Source: Emticicia sp965283955
GTDB taxonomy: Bacteria; Bacteroidota; Bacteroidia; Cytophagales; Spirosomataceae
Length of the DNA stretch: 64,000 nucleotides
Reading direction: 5' to 3'
NCBI GenBank assembly: GCA_965283955.1
Contig: CBDIQW010000001.1
Coordinates: forward strand, 2,108,001 to 2,172,000
Position 1 is the stretch's first letter. Each line of letters begins with the position of its first letter. Positions 18,254-27,563 of this stretch are shown in pieces. A model generated the notes under the pieces. The model was not told the origin of the DNA. It did not search any database and saw nothing but the letters and a program-made list of their open reading frames with translations. The position numbers and the translations under genes were made by a program.

Positions 18254-18925
18254 TTAATCGTGGCATTCCATCAGCAGAAGGTCGCCAGATTGGTAAGAAA
18301 TACTTACAATACCATCTTCGGCAGCCTCGTTACTATTACCCGAACGATAACCAAGCGTAAGTTGTTCATTATCAAGCTCATATAGCAGGTTTTTTGTTCG
18401 TATATTGATAGTGCTACCTATCGGAATAAGTGAAATTTGTGAACCTTTTGCGTACCATTTTTCAAAGGTATTAGGAAGGGGTAGAAGGGGGTAAATGACC
18501 GAATAATCATCTATCATTACGATAGAAAGTTTACTTTTGTAACGAATAATATTGGTCATATTTGTGATAGAGTGGTCAGCACGGCGACCAGTTGCCCAAA
18601 CCACATTTACTGCAGGGAAACCCCTATTTATTAAGAAATCAAAGGCTTTTTCGAGGTCTGTTTTATCCTGATCGGGTGTATGAACAATCTCTATTGGGTA
18701 CTGACTTTGCTCAATTTCTTCTAAATCAATATCTCTATCAAAATCGCCCAGAAGCACATCAACCTTGATTCCCAGTGACATCACACGGTGAATGGCACTA
18801 TCAAGCACTACTACAAACGGACTCCACTCAAGGAGCTGCCCAAGAAGGTCGGAGCTACAACTTTCGCCATTAGCAATGATGAGTGCTGGCTCTTGTTTTT
18901 CGCGTACGATATGGTGTGAAGACAT
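18254..18925 (-). CDS. Thiamine pyrophosphokinase (ThiN-like)
   Basis: About 223 residues from MSSHHIVREKQEPALIIANGE. Thiamine pyrophosphokinase makes thiamine diphosphate from thiamine and ATP in the cytosol. Conserved blocks are ALIIANGESC, VVVLDSAIHRVMSLGIKVDVLLGDFDRD (the acidic GDFD site), IVHTPDQDKTDLEKAFDFL and VVWATGRRADHSITNM (R-x-D-H). The C-terminal beta domain (GSQISLIPIG, LLYELDNEQLTLGYRSGNSNEA) is the thiamine-binding part. I chose the ATG at 18925. An in-frame ATG at 18994 would translate the 7-bp tandem repeat as SSFFILHSS, which looks like read-through leader. Confidence 0.85.
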   Translation of the reverse strand: MSSHHIVREKQEPALIIANGESCSSDLLGQLLEWSPFVVVLDSAIHRVMSLGIKVDVLLGDFDRDIDLEEIEQSQYPIEIVHTPDQDKTDLEKAFDFLINRGFPAVNVVWATGRRADHSITNMTNIIRYKSKLSIVMIDDYSVIYPLLPLPNTFEKWYAKGSQISLIPIGSTINIRTKNLLYELDNEQLTLGYRSGNSNEAAEDGIVSISYQSGDLLLMECHD

Positions 18926-18932
18926 AACTATT

Positions 18933-18964
18933 AATGAAGAATGAAGAATGAAGAATGAAGAATG
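18933..18964. repeat. Tandem 7-bp repeat (AATGAAG, about 4.6 copies)
   Basis: AATGAAG is repeated four full times plus four bases, immediately upstream of the thiamine pyrophosphokinase start (7 bp from its ATG). The unit length is not a multiple of three, so slippage would change the frame of any upstream start and the leader length. Confidence 0.85.
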
Positions 18965-19015
18965 TTTGCGACCCTTCAAAGCATCATTATTCATTGATGA
19001 AACAAATCAAAAGGA

Positions 19016-19762
19016 TTACTTCAAAATCCATTGAAAAACCTTAGAAAGTGGTTTGGCGTAAAGGGTGTACCAACGAGGTTTTATACCATTCATTTCCCAT
19101 GCTCGACGGTCTTCTATATTAGCTTTAATACGATTTTTGATTGAGGCATTGCTCTTTCCTCCTACTCTCATTTTCATTAAAACTTCAGGAATATAGTAAG
19201 AAGAAAGTTTGTATCGATAAAGCATCCTAAGCATCAACTCATAATCGCCCGCACTTCGGAAAGAGGTATCGTATAACCCGTAAGTATCATAAGCAGCTTT
19301 TGTCAAGAAAAAAGCGGTATGAGGTGGCATCCAGCCATTCAAAAAGCGACTACGGTCATATTTGCCTGACTTCCAACTTCTTACAATCTTGTTAGAGTCT
19401 TCGGCTTCAACATAATATAAATCACCATAAACCGAATCAGCTTTTGAGTCTTCAAAAGCTTTTACTACTTTGCTAATAGCCTGATTATCAGGATAAAAAT
19501 CATCAGCTCCCATTACACCAACGGCATGTCCAGTGGCCATCTTAACGGCCTTGTTCATGGCTTCGTAAATACCGCTATCTTTTTCGGAAACCCACCTGAT
19601 TCTATCGCCATAAGATTTCAGAATTTCAACCGTACCATCTTTTGAGCCACCATCAGCTAAGATATATTCAATGTCGGGATAATCTTGTGAGAGTACACTG
19701 TCAATGGTGTCTTTGATGGTTGCCGCAGAATTGTAGGCGGCCGTAACGATTGAAATTTTCAT
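19016..19762 (-). CDS. Family 2 glycosyltransferase
   Basis: 248 residues. GT-A fold: MKISIVTAAYNSAATIKDTIDSVLSQDY (nucleotide-binding start), then ADGGSKDGT, the metal-binding Asp pair in VMGADDFYPDN, and the acceptor-site region MPPHTAFFLTK with SAGDYELMLRML. This is the pattern of inverting family 2 enzymes that transfer a sugar to cell-surface glycans. No transmembrane segment is seen, so it should act on the cytoplasmic face. It lies 90 bp upstream of the thiamine pyrophosphokinase gene on the same strand, and no other polysaccharide genes are nearby. Confidence 0.85.
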   Translation of the reverse strand: MKISIVTAAYNSAATIKDTIDSVLSQDYPDIEYILADGGSKDGTVEILKSYGDRIRWVSEKDSGIYEAMNKAVKMATGHAVGVMGADDFYPDNQAISKVVKAFEDSKADSVYGDLYYVEAEDSNKIVRSWKSGKYDRSRFLNGWMPPHTAFFLTKAAYDTYGLYDTSFRSAGDYELMLRMLYRYKLSSYYIPEVLMKMRVGGKSNASIKNRIKANIEDRRAWEMNGIKPRWYTLYAKPLSKVFQWILK

Positions 19763-19796
19763 TATTTATTCGCTTCTCAGTTTTAGACTTTTTTAT

Positions 19797-21077
19797 CTAA
19801 AATTGGGTTTGTTTGACTTTCAGAGCCTCAAATTTACTAACATCAAGCGAAGGAATCGTTGTTTTTAATGAATTTTTATAATTTTCATTGATAACCTTAA
19901 TGATTTCGTTGGCAATAACTGCCGATCCTCGTGGCGTTGGATTAATTCCATCAAGGCTAAAAAAGCCCCCTGTAAATAAAGAATTATCGAATTTTACGCC
20001 ATTTACTGAATAGCTTTTGTTATTTACTTGGGCGTATAAGCTATTCAAATCTACCAAAACGATTCCACGTTTTTCGGCCTCAAACTTCAAAATACCGTTA
20101 AAATCACTTAAACGTGAAGCGATAATACTTATTTCATCTTTATCCAAAACTTCTTCTGTTGTGAGCGGATAAGTCATTGTAAAACCTTTCTTTTGGTTTC
20201 CTGCATTTAGCTTACCTACATTCGCAATAGCTTCAATCAATATTTTGTCATTAGCTGTAGCTGCCCGCACGATTCCATTGCCTGTTGTGATATAAATTTC
20301 GGTAGTACCAAGTTTTTTTGCGAGTTCTGAGAAGGTATAAAAATTAAAATAGGGCAAATCAAGTACATTTGGAATATTAGTTAGTATCCCTTTTGCTTTA
20401 TTTACTACCAACGCATCGAGCATTTTTTGAATATTGAGGGCAAACGAAGATGTTTCAGTCATGGAGGTTTTACCACCCGAAGTTGCATAAGATAATAAAT
20501 CTTGCTCACCAATACTTACCGTAAAAAAGGTAGCATTACTTTCTTTCACAAAATCAGTGTATGATGTTTCTTCTTTTCCTGCGGGAAGAATTCGCTCGAA
20601 AAATGGGTTAAAACCTTGTGTTTTAGCATTGCCAAAACCTGCTTTATTGACATCCGAAACTCGCAAACCAACTACTCCATAATTATTTGCTACACTTCCC
20701 GAATATTTTGCCAAAGTGAGTGGAGAAGTTGTAAGTACTGCAAGTTTATCAGAAATTTTATCGAATTGAAGCGAAGTATTATTTTGAGTTGTCGCCCAAT
20801 AACCTGTTCCGTTTTCTTGTCCTACTGGAAAAAGAGCTTGGTCAAACTTTACGCCTGCCTGTTGAGCAACGAGATTTGGATAAGACGCTAATTGTCCTTC
20901 TCGATAAAGCCCTCCGTTGGTATAACCCGCTGTTAGTGAACCTCCTACGGAAATGTATTTCGAGAGAAGTGAACTTTCTATTGCAGTTGAGGTAAGTTCT
21001 TCTGCTTGGTTTTCACAACTTGTTATGGCCACAAAACCAGTTAAGATTCCGATAAAAATTTTTAGCGAGCGTTTCAT
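19797..21077 (-). CDS. SGNH/GDSL-hydrolase lipoprotein
   Basis: About 426 residues from MKRSLKIFIGILTGFVAITSC. The lipobox ITSC predicts a lipoprotein; an upstream ATG at 21125 would bury it. The GDSL-like block is ISVGGSLTAGYTNGG, with Gly in place of the usual Asp, followed by the FFTVSIGEQDLLSYAT block (GxND-like, here GEQD) and a late LFSLDGINPTPRGSAVIAN block (DGxHPTPRG-like). The family includes esterases and lipases. The altered residues mean activity is not certain. It probably sits at the outer membrane. Confidence 0.75.
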   Translation of the reverse strand: MKRSLKIFIGILTGFVAITSCENQAEELTSTAIESSLLSKYISVGGSLTAGYTNGGLYREGQLASYPNLVAQQAGVKFDQALFPVGQENGTGYWATTQNNTSLQFDKISDKLAVLTTSPLTLAKYSGSVANNYGVVGLRVSDVNKAGFGNAKTQGFNPFFERILPAGKEETSYTDFVKESNATFFTVSIGEQDLLSYATSGGKTSMTETSSFALNIQKMLDALVVNKAKGILTNIPNVLDLPYFNFYTFSELAKKLGTTEIYITTGNGIVRAATANDKILIEAIANVGKLNAGNQKKGFTMTYPLTTEEVLDKDEISIIASRLSDFNGILKFEAEKRGIVLVDLNSLYAQVNNKSYSVNGVKFDNSLFTGGFFSLDGINPTPRGSAVIANEIIKVINENYKNSLKTTIPSLDVSKFEALKVKQTQF

Positions 21078-21171
21078 AAAATTAGCGGATGTTTGGGCGA
21101 AAATAAGTAAATAATAGTCTTTCAAAAGTAATGATTCGATTTGATAGGAAAAAGTTGTAATGACTTGAAAA

Positions 21172-21798
21172 TTAAAATAACAAACTTTGTACTCCGAAAA
21201 AAGATATTTGAAGAATCAACAGCCAAAAGGCAATTTTATTGTCTTTTCGGAACGGCAACCAGTGAAAAAGTGTAAGTAAAAACGTCGAAACGAGAAACCA
21301 ACCAACGTAGTTTTGAACTGGTGGAAGAAGCCCAAACCACGACCACATTTCTAAACGAATGGCAATTGGCTCGACCAGAAAATCGAACATTGTCATTAGC
21401 ATTGCTCCGTAAACTACTTTGATGTAAAGTGGTTGATTGACTCGGCAAAATGAACTCCCGACACAATAAACCAACAAAAGCCAATTGACACCAATGACTG
21501 GCGGTACTTCAAGAATTTCAAATCCGAGAGTTCGGTCATATTGATAATGCCCAAAAATTAGTCCAGTTTTTACACCTATAACCTCAATGAAATAGCCAGT
21601 CAGAAAGGTAATGATGGCAAAAATGATAAAATTCCGATTCCAATCGTTGTGAAAATAGAGCAAAATACCCAACGATGCCACCAAATTGAATGGTGTAAGA
21701 AACTTAAAAAGTTCGGCAGTAGTATTGATGTTTAGGCCAATTACTCCTGCGATGTACATGGAGGTCAGGAGATAGATATAAGACTTATGGTTCTTCAC
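21172..21798 (-). CDS. Carotenoid biosynthesis (CruF/DUF422-like) membrane protein
   Basis: 208 residues with about seven hydrophobic segments. Conserved features are FIEVIGVKTGLIFGHYQYD, LEVPPVIGVNWLLLVY and a DFLVEPIAIRLEMWSW block, typical of the bacterial DUF422/CruF family, whose characterised members hydrate carotene end groups (1',2'-hydratase). No other carotenoid genes are in the window, so the role is inferred from family only. It starts 30 bp after the photolyase stop on the same strand; both fit light protection. Confidence 0.75.
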   Translation of the reverse strand: MKNHKSYIYLLTSMYIAGVIGLNINTTAELFKFLTPFNLVASLGILLYFHNDWNRNFIIFAIITFLTGYFIEVIGVKTGLIFGHYQYDRTLGFEILEVPPVIGVNWLLLVYCVGSSFCRVNQPLYIKVVYGAMLMTMFDFLVEPIAIRLEMWSWFGLLPPVQNYVGWFLVSTFLLTLFHWLPFRKDNKIAFWLLILQISFFGVQSLLF

Positions 21799-21828
21799 TT
21801 ATTGAATAATTGTTAGTATTTTCCAAAA

Positions 21829-23314
21829 TTATTTCTTTTTCTTACGATGCACAACGTGTTTGCTCAAAATTCGTTTGCTTTCGGCTTTTACTTCAATGTT
21901 TTTTCTGATTCCCCAGAGTTTATCTTTGGCAAATTTAGTGGTTTGTTCTAAATCAATTATTGGAAAAGGATAATTTTCCCCCAAACGAAAACCATATAAA
22001 TCTTGCTCCATTGGTGTCATTTTCCACGGTTCGTGGATAAAGTTTTCGGGGCAATTTTCGAGTTCTTTTACCCAAGTTTTAATAAAGACTCCGTGCGGGT
22101 CATGGTCTTGCGATTGTTTCACAGGATTATACATCCTGACGGTATTCATGCCCGTAACACCCGCTTGCATCTGAAATTGCGGATAGTGAATTCCTGGCTC
22201 GAAATCAAGGAATTGTTGGGCGAGAAAAACCGCTCCTCCTTTCCAATGTTGAAAAAGTTGGTGCGTAAGAAACGAAACCACCATTGCTCGCATCCGAAAA
22301 TTCAAATAGCCCGTTTTACAAACACATCGCATACAAGCATCCACGAGCGGAAAGCCCGTTTTTCCAGCCGCCCATTGTTTAATAAAATATTGACTTTCAG
22401 CTTTTTGTAAATTATCATATCCTCGATTAATATTTTCAAATTCCATGCGGTCTTCCATTTCAAACTTTTGAATGAAATGACAATGCCAGTGAAGTCGAGA
22501 GGCAAAGTTTTCTAAATCTCGGCGGTACGAAACTCGCTTTTTGGCGTTTTGGGTGTACTGATACACTTGTCGAATCGACAAATTTCCCCAAGAGATATAA
22601 GGCGAAAGTCGGCTACAACTTTTGCGAGCTTCAAGCGGTTTTGAGATAGTTTTTGAATAATTTTTGGCTCTATCATTCAAGAAACTTTGTAGATAGCGAT
22701 GAGCGTAAGTTTCGCCACCTGGCTGAAAAATTGGTTTATTTTCTTTATCGTTATTTAGGTAGTATTTTTTAGGGAGAAACTGCTTAGAAATCTCGTTTTC
22801 TTTATCAAAAATCAAACATGGATTTCTTAGTTTTGTCCAATCTGGCTCGTCGGTTTTTTGGTACATGTGGATTTTCCAAAGCTCCGACCAGTTTTCACGA
22901 TTTTTTAGCTTTCTTACAATACCATTGGTTTGAAATTCTCGCCATTCAATACTATTTTCTTTGAAATAGTTAGTCAGAATTTTATCTCGGTCGTAAGTAA
23001 TTTTCAGTCCCGTTTCTTCGTAAGAAAATACTTTTTTTAGCTGATATTTTTGATGAATGGCGTTGAAAATAGCTTCGGCTTCACCTTCTAAAATAGTAAT
23101 GGAAAGCAGAGCATTTCCTGCCGAGAGCTGAGCATTAAGGTCATCAAGCGATTGCTGAACAAAATTCCAGTGTCTTGGGCTATAATGTGGGTCGGTCATG
23201 ACCGAAGGCTCCCCAAATATAAAGCATCAAAAACGACTCTCCATCTTCGATGGCAGCCTTGAGAGGTGCGTGGTCGCTTAGGCGTAAGTCTCTTTTAAAC
23301 CAGACGATATTCAT
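21829..23314 (-). CDS. DNA photolyase / cryptochrome-family flavoprotein, frameshifted near the N-terminus
   Basis: About 495 residues when repaired. The ATG at 23314 opens MNIVWFKRDLRLSDHAPLKAAIEDG, the typical photolyase start. An extra base in the TTTGGGG run at about 23215 then shifts the frame, and the remaining protein (EPSVMTDPHYSPRHWNFV onward) is open from about 23211 to 21829. The FAD domain has KTGFPLVDACMRC, NFRMRAMVVSFLTHQL and YPQFQMQAGVTGMNTVRMYNPVKQ. Classical class I photolyases have a W-containing GTGxDAxPYFRxFNP at this last site, so this is a divergent subgroup. The activity is either light-driven repair of pyrimidine dimers or a photoreceptor role; the sequence does not decide. 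Confidence 0.82.
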
Positions 23315-23352
23315 GAAAGGTTAACTAAAAAACTTGGTGGATTGTTAAACAA

Positions 23353-23379
23353 AAAGCTCTCCTTTACCAAGAGAGCTTT
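23353..23379 (-). terminator. Terminator downstream of the peroxidase-WD40 operon
   Basis: AAAGCTCTC/GAGAGCTTT is a perfect 9-bp stem with a 9-nt loop. On the minus strand it is followed by TTTG, 22 bp after the last WD40 gene stops. Confidence 0.7.
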
Positions 23380-23401
23380 CTAAAAATAAGCTAAGATTCT
23401 A

Positions 23402-24316
23402 TCACTTCATTAACCAAGTCTGTAAAACTGTATCGTTGTAGCCCGATAACAAAATTTGTTCTTTTGGGTGGCGGCTTACAAAAGTAGCTTCGCTCTGTCC
23501 TTCATATTGATTCAGAATTGTTGGTGTTTCGGCAGTGATATCCCAAACAATCGTTTTTTTATCATCTGATGCCGAAATGAGATGATTTTCGTTTAAATCA
23601 TAAACTACACAATTGAAAGCTGCATTATACGCTATTTTCTTTGTTTCTTGTCCAGTTTTCAAATCCCAAACCCTGATTGTTTTATCAATTGACGAGCTAA
23701 TGAGCTGGCTCCCATCTTTATTGATAGCAATCTGCGTAATCTTACCTTTGTGTTTATTCAATACAAAAAGTTTTTTATTAGTCGCTAAATTCCAAACCGT
23801 TATTGAGTTATCGGGGTGCGATGTAGCCAATATTTGGCTTGATTGATTGAAGGTCATCAAAACAGCATTTGTGGTCTTAAATGTCTGCGTTTTTTTTCCT
23901 GAAAGTACCTCATAAAAGCTTACATTTTTGCCAGTATTCACCAAAATCTCACGCCCATCTTTCTGATACTCAATACTTTTTATTGCTTCTTTTAGCGTGA
24001 TTTTCTTTTGAATTTCTCCTTTTTCAATATTCCAAAACACAATGCTATTTGATTTATCGGCACAAGCCACGATGTTTGGCTCGTTTGGCGATGCATCTAT
24101 ATCCGTTATTAGGTTTTCTGTGGAAAAACTTTTTATTCGGAGTCCTATTCGTGTGTGATAAACTTCCATCGAACCTTCAAAACTGGCGGCTATCAGACTA
24201 CCATCGGTGCTAAAAGAAACCGCTTTTGGCTTACTATGCGTGTAAAATTCACGGCGAGGTTTATCGGTTGTCATTCCTACATTAAGCAACGACAACAAAA
24301 CAATTATTTTTTTCAT
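23402..24316 (-). CDS. Exported WD40-repeat protein (short)
   Basis: 304 residues. A short hydrophobic N-terminus (MKKIIVLLSLLNVG) suggests export. The body has seven WD40-like blades; the clearest read GSQLISSSIDKTIRVWDLKTG, NHLISASDDKKTIVWDI and SQILATSHPDNSITVWNLATN. WD40 propellers are protein-binding scaffolds. The gene starts 12 bp after the larger WD40 gene and is the third gene of an operon after the di-haem peroxidase. No enzymatic motif is seen. Confidence 0.8.
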   Translation of the reverse strand: MKKIIVLLSLLNVGMTTDKPRREFYTHSKPKAVSFSTDGSLIAASFEGSMEVYHTRIGLRIKSFSTENLITDIDASPNEPNIVACADKSNSIVFWNIEKGEIQKKITLKEAIKSIEYQKDGREILVNTGKNVSFYEVLSGKKTQTFKTTNAVLMTFNQSSQILATSHPDNSITVWNLATNKKLFVLNKHKGKITQIAINKDGSQLISSSIDKTIRVWDLKTGQETKKIAYNAAFNCVVYDLNENHLISASDDKKTIVWDITAETPTILNQYEGQSEATFVSRHPKEQILLSGYNDTVLQTWLMK

Positions 24317-24328
24317 AATCAGTCTTTG

Positions 24329-25747
24329 TTATTGTTTGCCTATTACTTCGCCTAATTCGTCATCAAACAAGGGGCTAATCGTGTAATTTTTTCTTGAATT
24401 GGGGTCAAGTTGAATAGTTGCTTTTTGCAAAATAAAACCTTTTTCGGTAAGCGAAATGGTAGGTTCGGCAAAGGTGGCTGACTTGAATGATTGCTCAAAT
24501 TTTTCGGCATCACGGTTCGGCACTTTTACTGCAACTTTACCAAAATACGGAGAACTTAACTTAAAAACGCTCTTTTCGGCATCATATCCGAGAATCTGGA
24601 AGTTTGTCCAATCGGTCATTTTTATAAACGTATTCACCGAAAGAGCTTGATATTCTTTTTTCCAATCTTCAATAAAATCGGTTTTCTTTTCGAGTCTCGA
24701 AATATACTCTTCTTGTTTTTCGTATTGGCTCTTTTTCGACCATTCTTCATATTTTCGGTTGGTATAGGCCGAAATTCGCTGCTCATAAGTAGGCAAATGC
24801 CACACAACCAAATTACCGTTGCGGTCAACACTCACAATGCTTTTATTGTCTTGGCTCACCGCCACCGACTCAACCGAACCATTGTGCATTCCTTCGGGAG
24901 ATTCGGCCACTAATTCACCATTGGTTACATCCCAAACCCTTACGTAATTATCACCTCCGCCCGTCACGATTAGCTGTTGGTCAGGCGTAAAAGTAGTTGA
25001 CCAAACATCTGAAACGTGGGCATTAATTCTAAAAACTTGCTTTTTGGCAGCAATATCCCACACACGGCACATATTATCCCAAGCTCCGCTAACGATGTAG
25101 CGACCGTTTGGCGAAAAACGAGCATCCCAGACTTCGTCAGTGTGTTCTTTATGTTCGTATTTTTTTGCCCAAGTTTTAGTATCCCACACGCAAATTGAGT
25201 GGTCGCCGCTGCCTGTTATGAGTTCGCTGCCATCGTAATTAAAATCAACTGCCGTTACGTTATCGTTGTGCGAAGAAATAGTATTGATTCTTTGCCCCGA
25301 AAAAGTATCCCAAATGATGGCTGTTCCATCCCAGCTTGCACTCGCAAAACTTTTGCTATCAGGGCTAAACACCAAATCACGCACATAATCTCCATGATCG
25401 ATTTTCTGACGAATAATATCTCCCGTGATGGCATCCCAGAGAATAATTGTCTTGTCAACGCCACCACTCACAATATATCGACCATTTGGGCTGAATCGTA
25501 CCGAAACTATATTATCAGTATGCCCTTTTAGTTCAATCAATTTTTTGCCCGTTGTCAGTTCCCAAACTGTTAGCTGGTTCGATAAGCCCCCCGTTACAAT
25601 TTTTTTACTATCATTACTTACATCCATCGCCAAAATGCCGTGTGGCACTTGTATTTTCCAAACGCCTACTAAATTTTGCTTTTGGGCATTTAGCTGCGTA
25701 CAGCCAAACAATATGGCTGCAAGTAAAATTAATCGTGTTTTGTTCAT
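24329..25747 (-). CDS. Exported WD40-repeat protein with C-terminal extension
   Basis: 472 residues. MNKTRLILLAAILFGCTQLNAQ is a signal peptide; LFGC also fits a lipobox, so it may be lipid-anchored. Residues about 30-320 hold seven regular WD40 blades (GHTDNIVSVRFSPNGRYIVSGG, DKTIILWD and so on), probably one closed propeller. Residues about 320-472 contain a charged helical linker (KYEEWSKKSQYEKQEEYISRLEKK) and a beta-rich domain I do not recognise. It stands 27 bp after the peroxidase gene and 12 bp before a second propeller gene. An extracytoplasmic propeller beside a haem peroxidase suggests a scaffold or sensor role, which is inference. Confidence 0.82.
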   Translation of the reverse strand: MNKTRLILLAAILFGCTQLNAQKQNLVGVWKIQVPHGILAMDVSNDSKKIVTGGLSNQLTVWELTTGKKLIELKGHTDNIVSVRFSPNGRYIVSGGVDKTIILWDAITGDIIRQKIDHGDYVRDLVFSPDSKSFASASWDGTAIIWDTFSGQRINTISSHNDNVTAVDFNYDGSELITGSGDHSICVWDTKTWAKKYEHKEHTDEVWDARFSPNGRYIVSGAWDNMCRVWDIAAKKQVFRINAHVSDVWSTTFTPDQQLIVTGGGDNYVRVWDVTNGELVAESPEGMHNGSVESVAVSQDNKSIVSVDRNGNLVVWHLPTYEQRISAYTNRKYEEWSKKSQYEKQEEYISRLEKKTDFIEDWKKEYQALSVNTFIKMTDWTNFQILGYDAEKSVFKLSSPYFGKVAVKVPNRDAEKFEQSFKSATFAEPTISLTEKGFILQKATIQLDPNSRKNYTISPLFDDELGEVIGKQ

Positions 25748-25774
25748 TTTTTTTCTTTTTGGATTACTGTTTTT

Positions 25775-27259
25775 TTAATAATATCCGCCAACTTTTCGAT
25801 TAAGAGCCATTGGCATTGTGGGTAATGTTTTAGGTTCTGTTTTATCTATTTCTGAGTCTGTTAAGGACTCTAAAAACGTTTTTAATGCTTGGTATTCTTG
25901 ATGGGAGAGTTTTTCTCCATAATGTTTTTTTATAACATCCGATAATTCGGTCAATCTGCCATCGTGCATATATGGCTGTGTGAGTAAAATATTTCGTAAT
26001 GTTGGAGTTTTTATACCATCATAAAATTCATTTTTTGTATAAAATGGTGGCAAAAAACCCGAAAAAGTACCAGCAAAATGACATGAGGCACAGTTTTTCA
26101 TAAAAACATTATAACCTTCCGATAAATCGACCGTAGTGTTTTTTTCTCGTATCCATTCATCAAAAACACTTTTTTTGCTTGATAATGATTTAATAAAAAC
26201 CGTGAGAGCATCTTGAATTTGATGCTGATTAATACTTTTTTGTTGATAAACTTTCTCAAATTTTTGAACATATTCTTCACTCGAAGAAAGACGTTTGATG
26301 ATGGTTGGGAAATCATTGCGAAATTCATCTGGATGATTCACAACCGAAGCAATAACCGAAGGAATATCGACCGCTCGACCATCGTGAAAAAATGATGTAT
26401 TGTAAGAAGCATTGATAAGCGTGGGCGAATTTCTCATAAGATTTGTACCTAACTGAAAACCTAAACTGGTCTGCCTGTTATCACAAAAAGCTTTTTGCGG
26501 GCGATGACACGATGAGCAACTTCGCTTGAAATTGGCAGAAAGAGCTGTTTCATAAAAAAGTAGTTTGCCAAGAGAAGTTTTTGATGTATCGGGCTTGTTT
26601 TCGCTAAATAAAAATGCTTCAAAAAATGTAAGTTTAGTGGTACTTGTGTTAGCTAAATATGCTTTTTCAATAGGTAAAATAAAGTTAGTGTATAGTTTTC
26701 TCCAATCAGTATTTTCTTCTTTTAGTACTTCGTAGTAATCGTATAAAAACTTATCTAATTGCTGTTTGTTTGGCCAATTTTGAAGTCTATTTAAGACTCG
26801 AAGCGTTCGGATTTGAGCTTGGGCTTCTGCTTTATTCTGCTCAGAGACTTGATTAGTTTTCCAACCTGTAAGTGTCAGCATATAGGTTGTTCGTAAAGAT
26901 TTTAGGTAAGCATCCGCCCAATCAATTTCATTGAACTCTTGTAAATCAAACACCAATTTCCCGAGATTTATACTCAATTTATCAAGTTCTTGTTGAGCGA
27001 TCGAATATTCTAACTTTTGTAAAGTGTGAGCGTTTTCGATAAATAAATCTTCATTTTTCACTAAAAAACAAAGTATTTCGATTGATTTATAAGATTCTCT
27101 AATTTGAGAAATTGGAGCAGACAGAAGAAACTGTTTTTGAATTTGTAATGTAGCATCCATCAAGTATTTCTTCTGTGGAGAGTCATCTTTTTGGGTCAGA
27201 GATGCAAGTACAACAAAAGAGACCAAGCACAATGATATGACTTGATAGATTAATTTCAT
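25775..27259 (-). CDS. Di-haem cytochrome c peroxidase (MauG/CcpA family)
   Basis: About 494 residues from MKLIYQVISLCLVSFVVLASL, a signal peptide; an ATG at 27307 would add 16 residues before it. The first 200 residues are helical, without a motif I know. The C-terminal half is a bacterial di-haem peroxidase: first haem site CSSCHRPQKAFCDN, then SPTLINASYNTSFFHDGR, then second haem site CASCHF and TPTLRNILLTQPYMHDGR. The family reduces hydrogen peroxide with electrons from small cytochromes or modifies proteins (MauG) in the periplasm. It is the first gene of an operon with two WD40 proteins. Confidence 0.87.
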   Translation of the reverse strand: MKLIYQVISLCLVSFVVLASLTQKDDSPQKKYLMDATLQIQKQFLLSAPISQIRESYKSIEILCFLVKNEDLFIENAHTLQKLEYSIAQQELDKLSINLGKLVFDLQEFNEIDWADAYLKSLRTTYMLTLTGWKTNQVSEQNKAEAQAQIRTLRVLNRLQNWPNKQQLDKFLYDYYEVLKEENTDWRKLYTNFILPIEKAYLANTSTTKLTFFEAFLFSENKPDTSKTSLGKLLFYETALSANFKRSCSSCHRPQKAFCDNRQTSLGFQLGTNLMRNSPTLINASYNTSFFHDGRAVDIPSVIASVVNHPDEFRNDFPTIIKRLSSSEEYVQKFEKVYQQKSINQHQIQDALTVFIKSLSSKKSVFDEWIREKNTTVDLSEGYNVFMKNCASCHFAGTFSGFLPPFYTKNEFYDGIKTPTLRNILLTQPYMHDGRLTELSDVIKKHYGEKLSHQEYQALKTFLESLTDSEIDKTEPKTLPTMPMALNRKVGGYY

Positions 27260-27563
27260 TTGTAGGAAATACGTAGTTGCCCCATTAGAAGGCAATTTAT
27301 ATAGCAAGTTTAAAAAATATTATTAACGGTCGCTGCAACAATTGCTCTTAAAAAAAGAGAGAGTAGAATTGCTACATATACTTACGGGATATTAAACCTT
27401 ATGGATTTACGAAAACAAAAAAAAGTATTAAACCGAATTTATTTAACCTTCTGGACAACAAGAATGTTTAGCACTATACGTTGAATCTATTGAATGTTTA
27501 CAACATAAAGCACTTTTTAATAGACAAACGACTTATTTTTGTATCCACATTCGATATTTGATA

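Noticed and set aside
25199..25778. Plus-strand open frames opposite the WD40 gene
   Set aside because: They mirror the repeated WD40 coding sequence and show no independent features.
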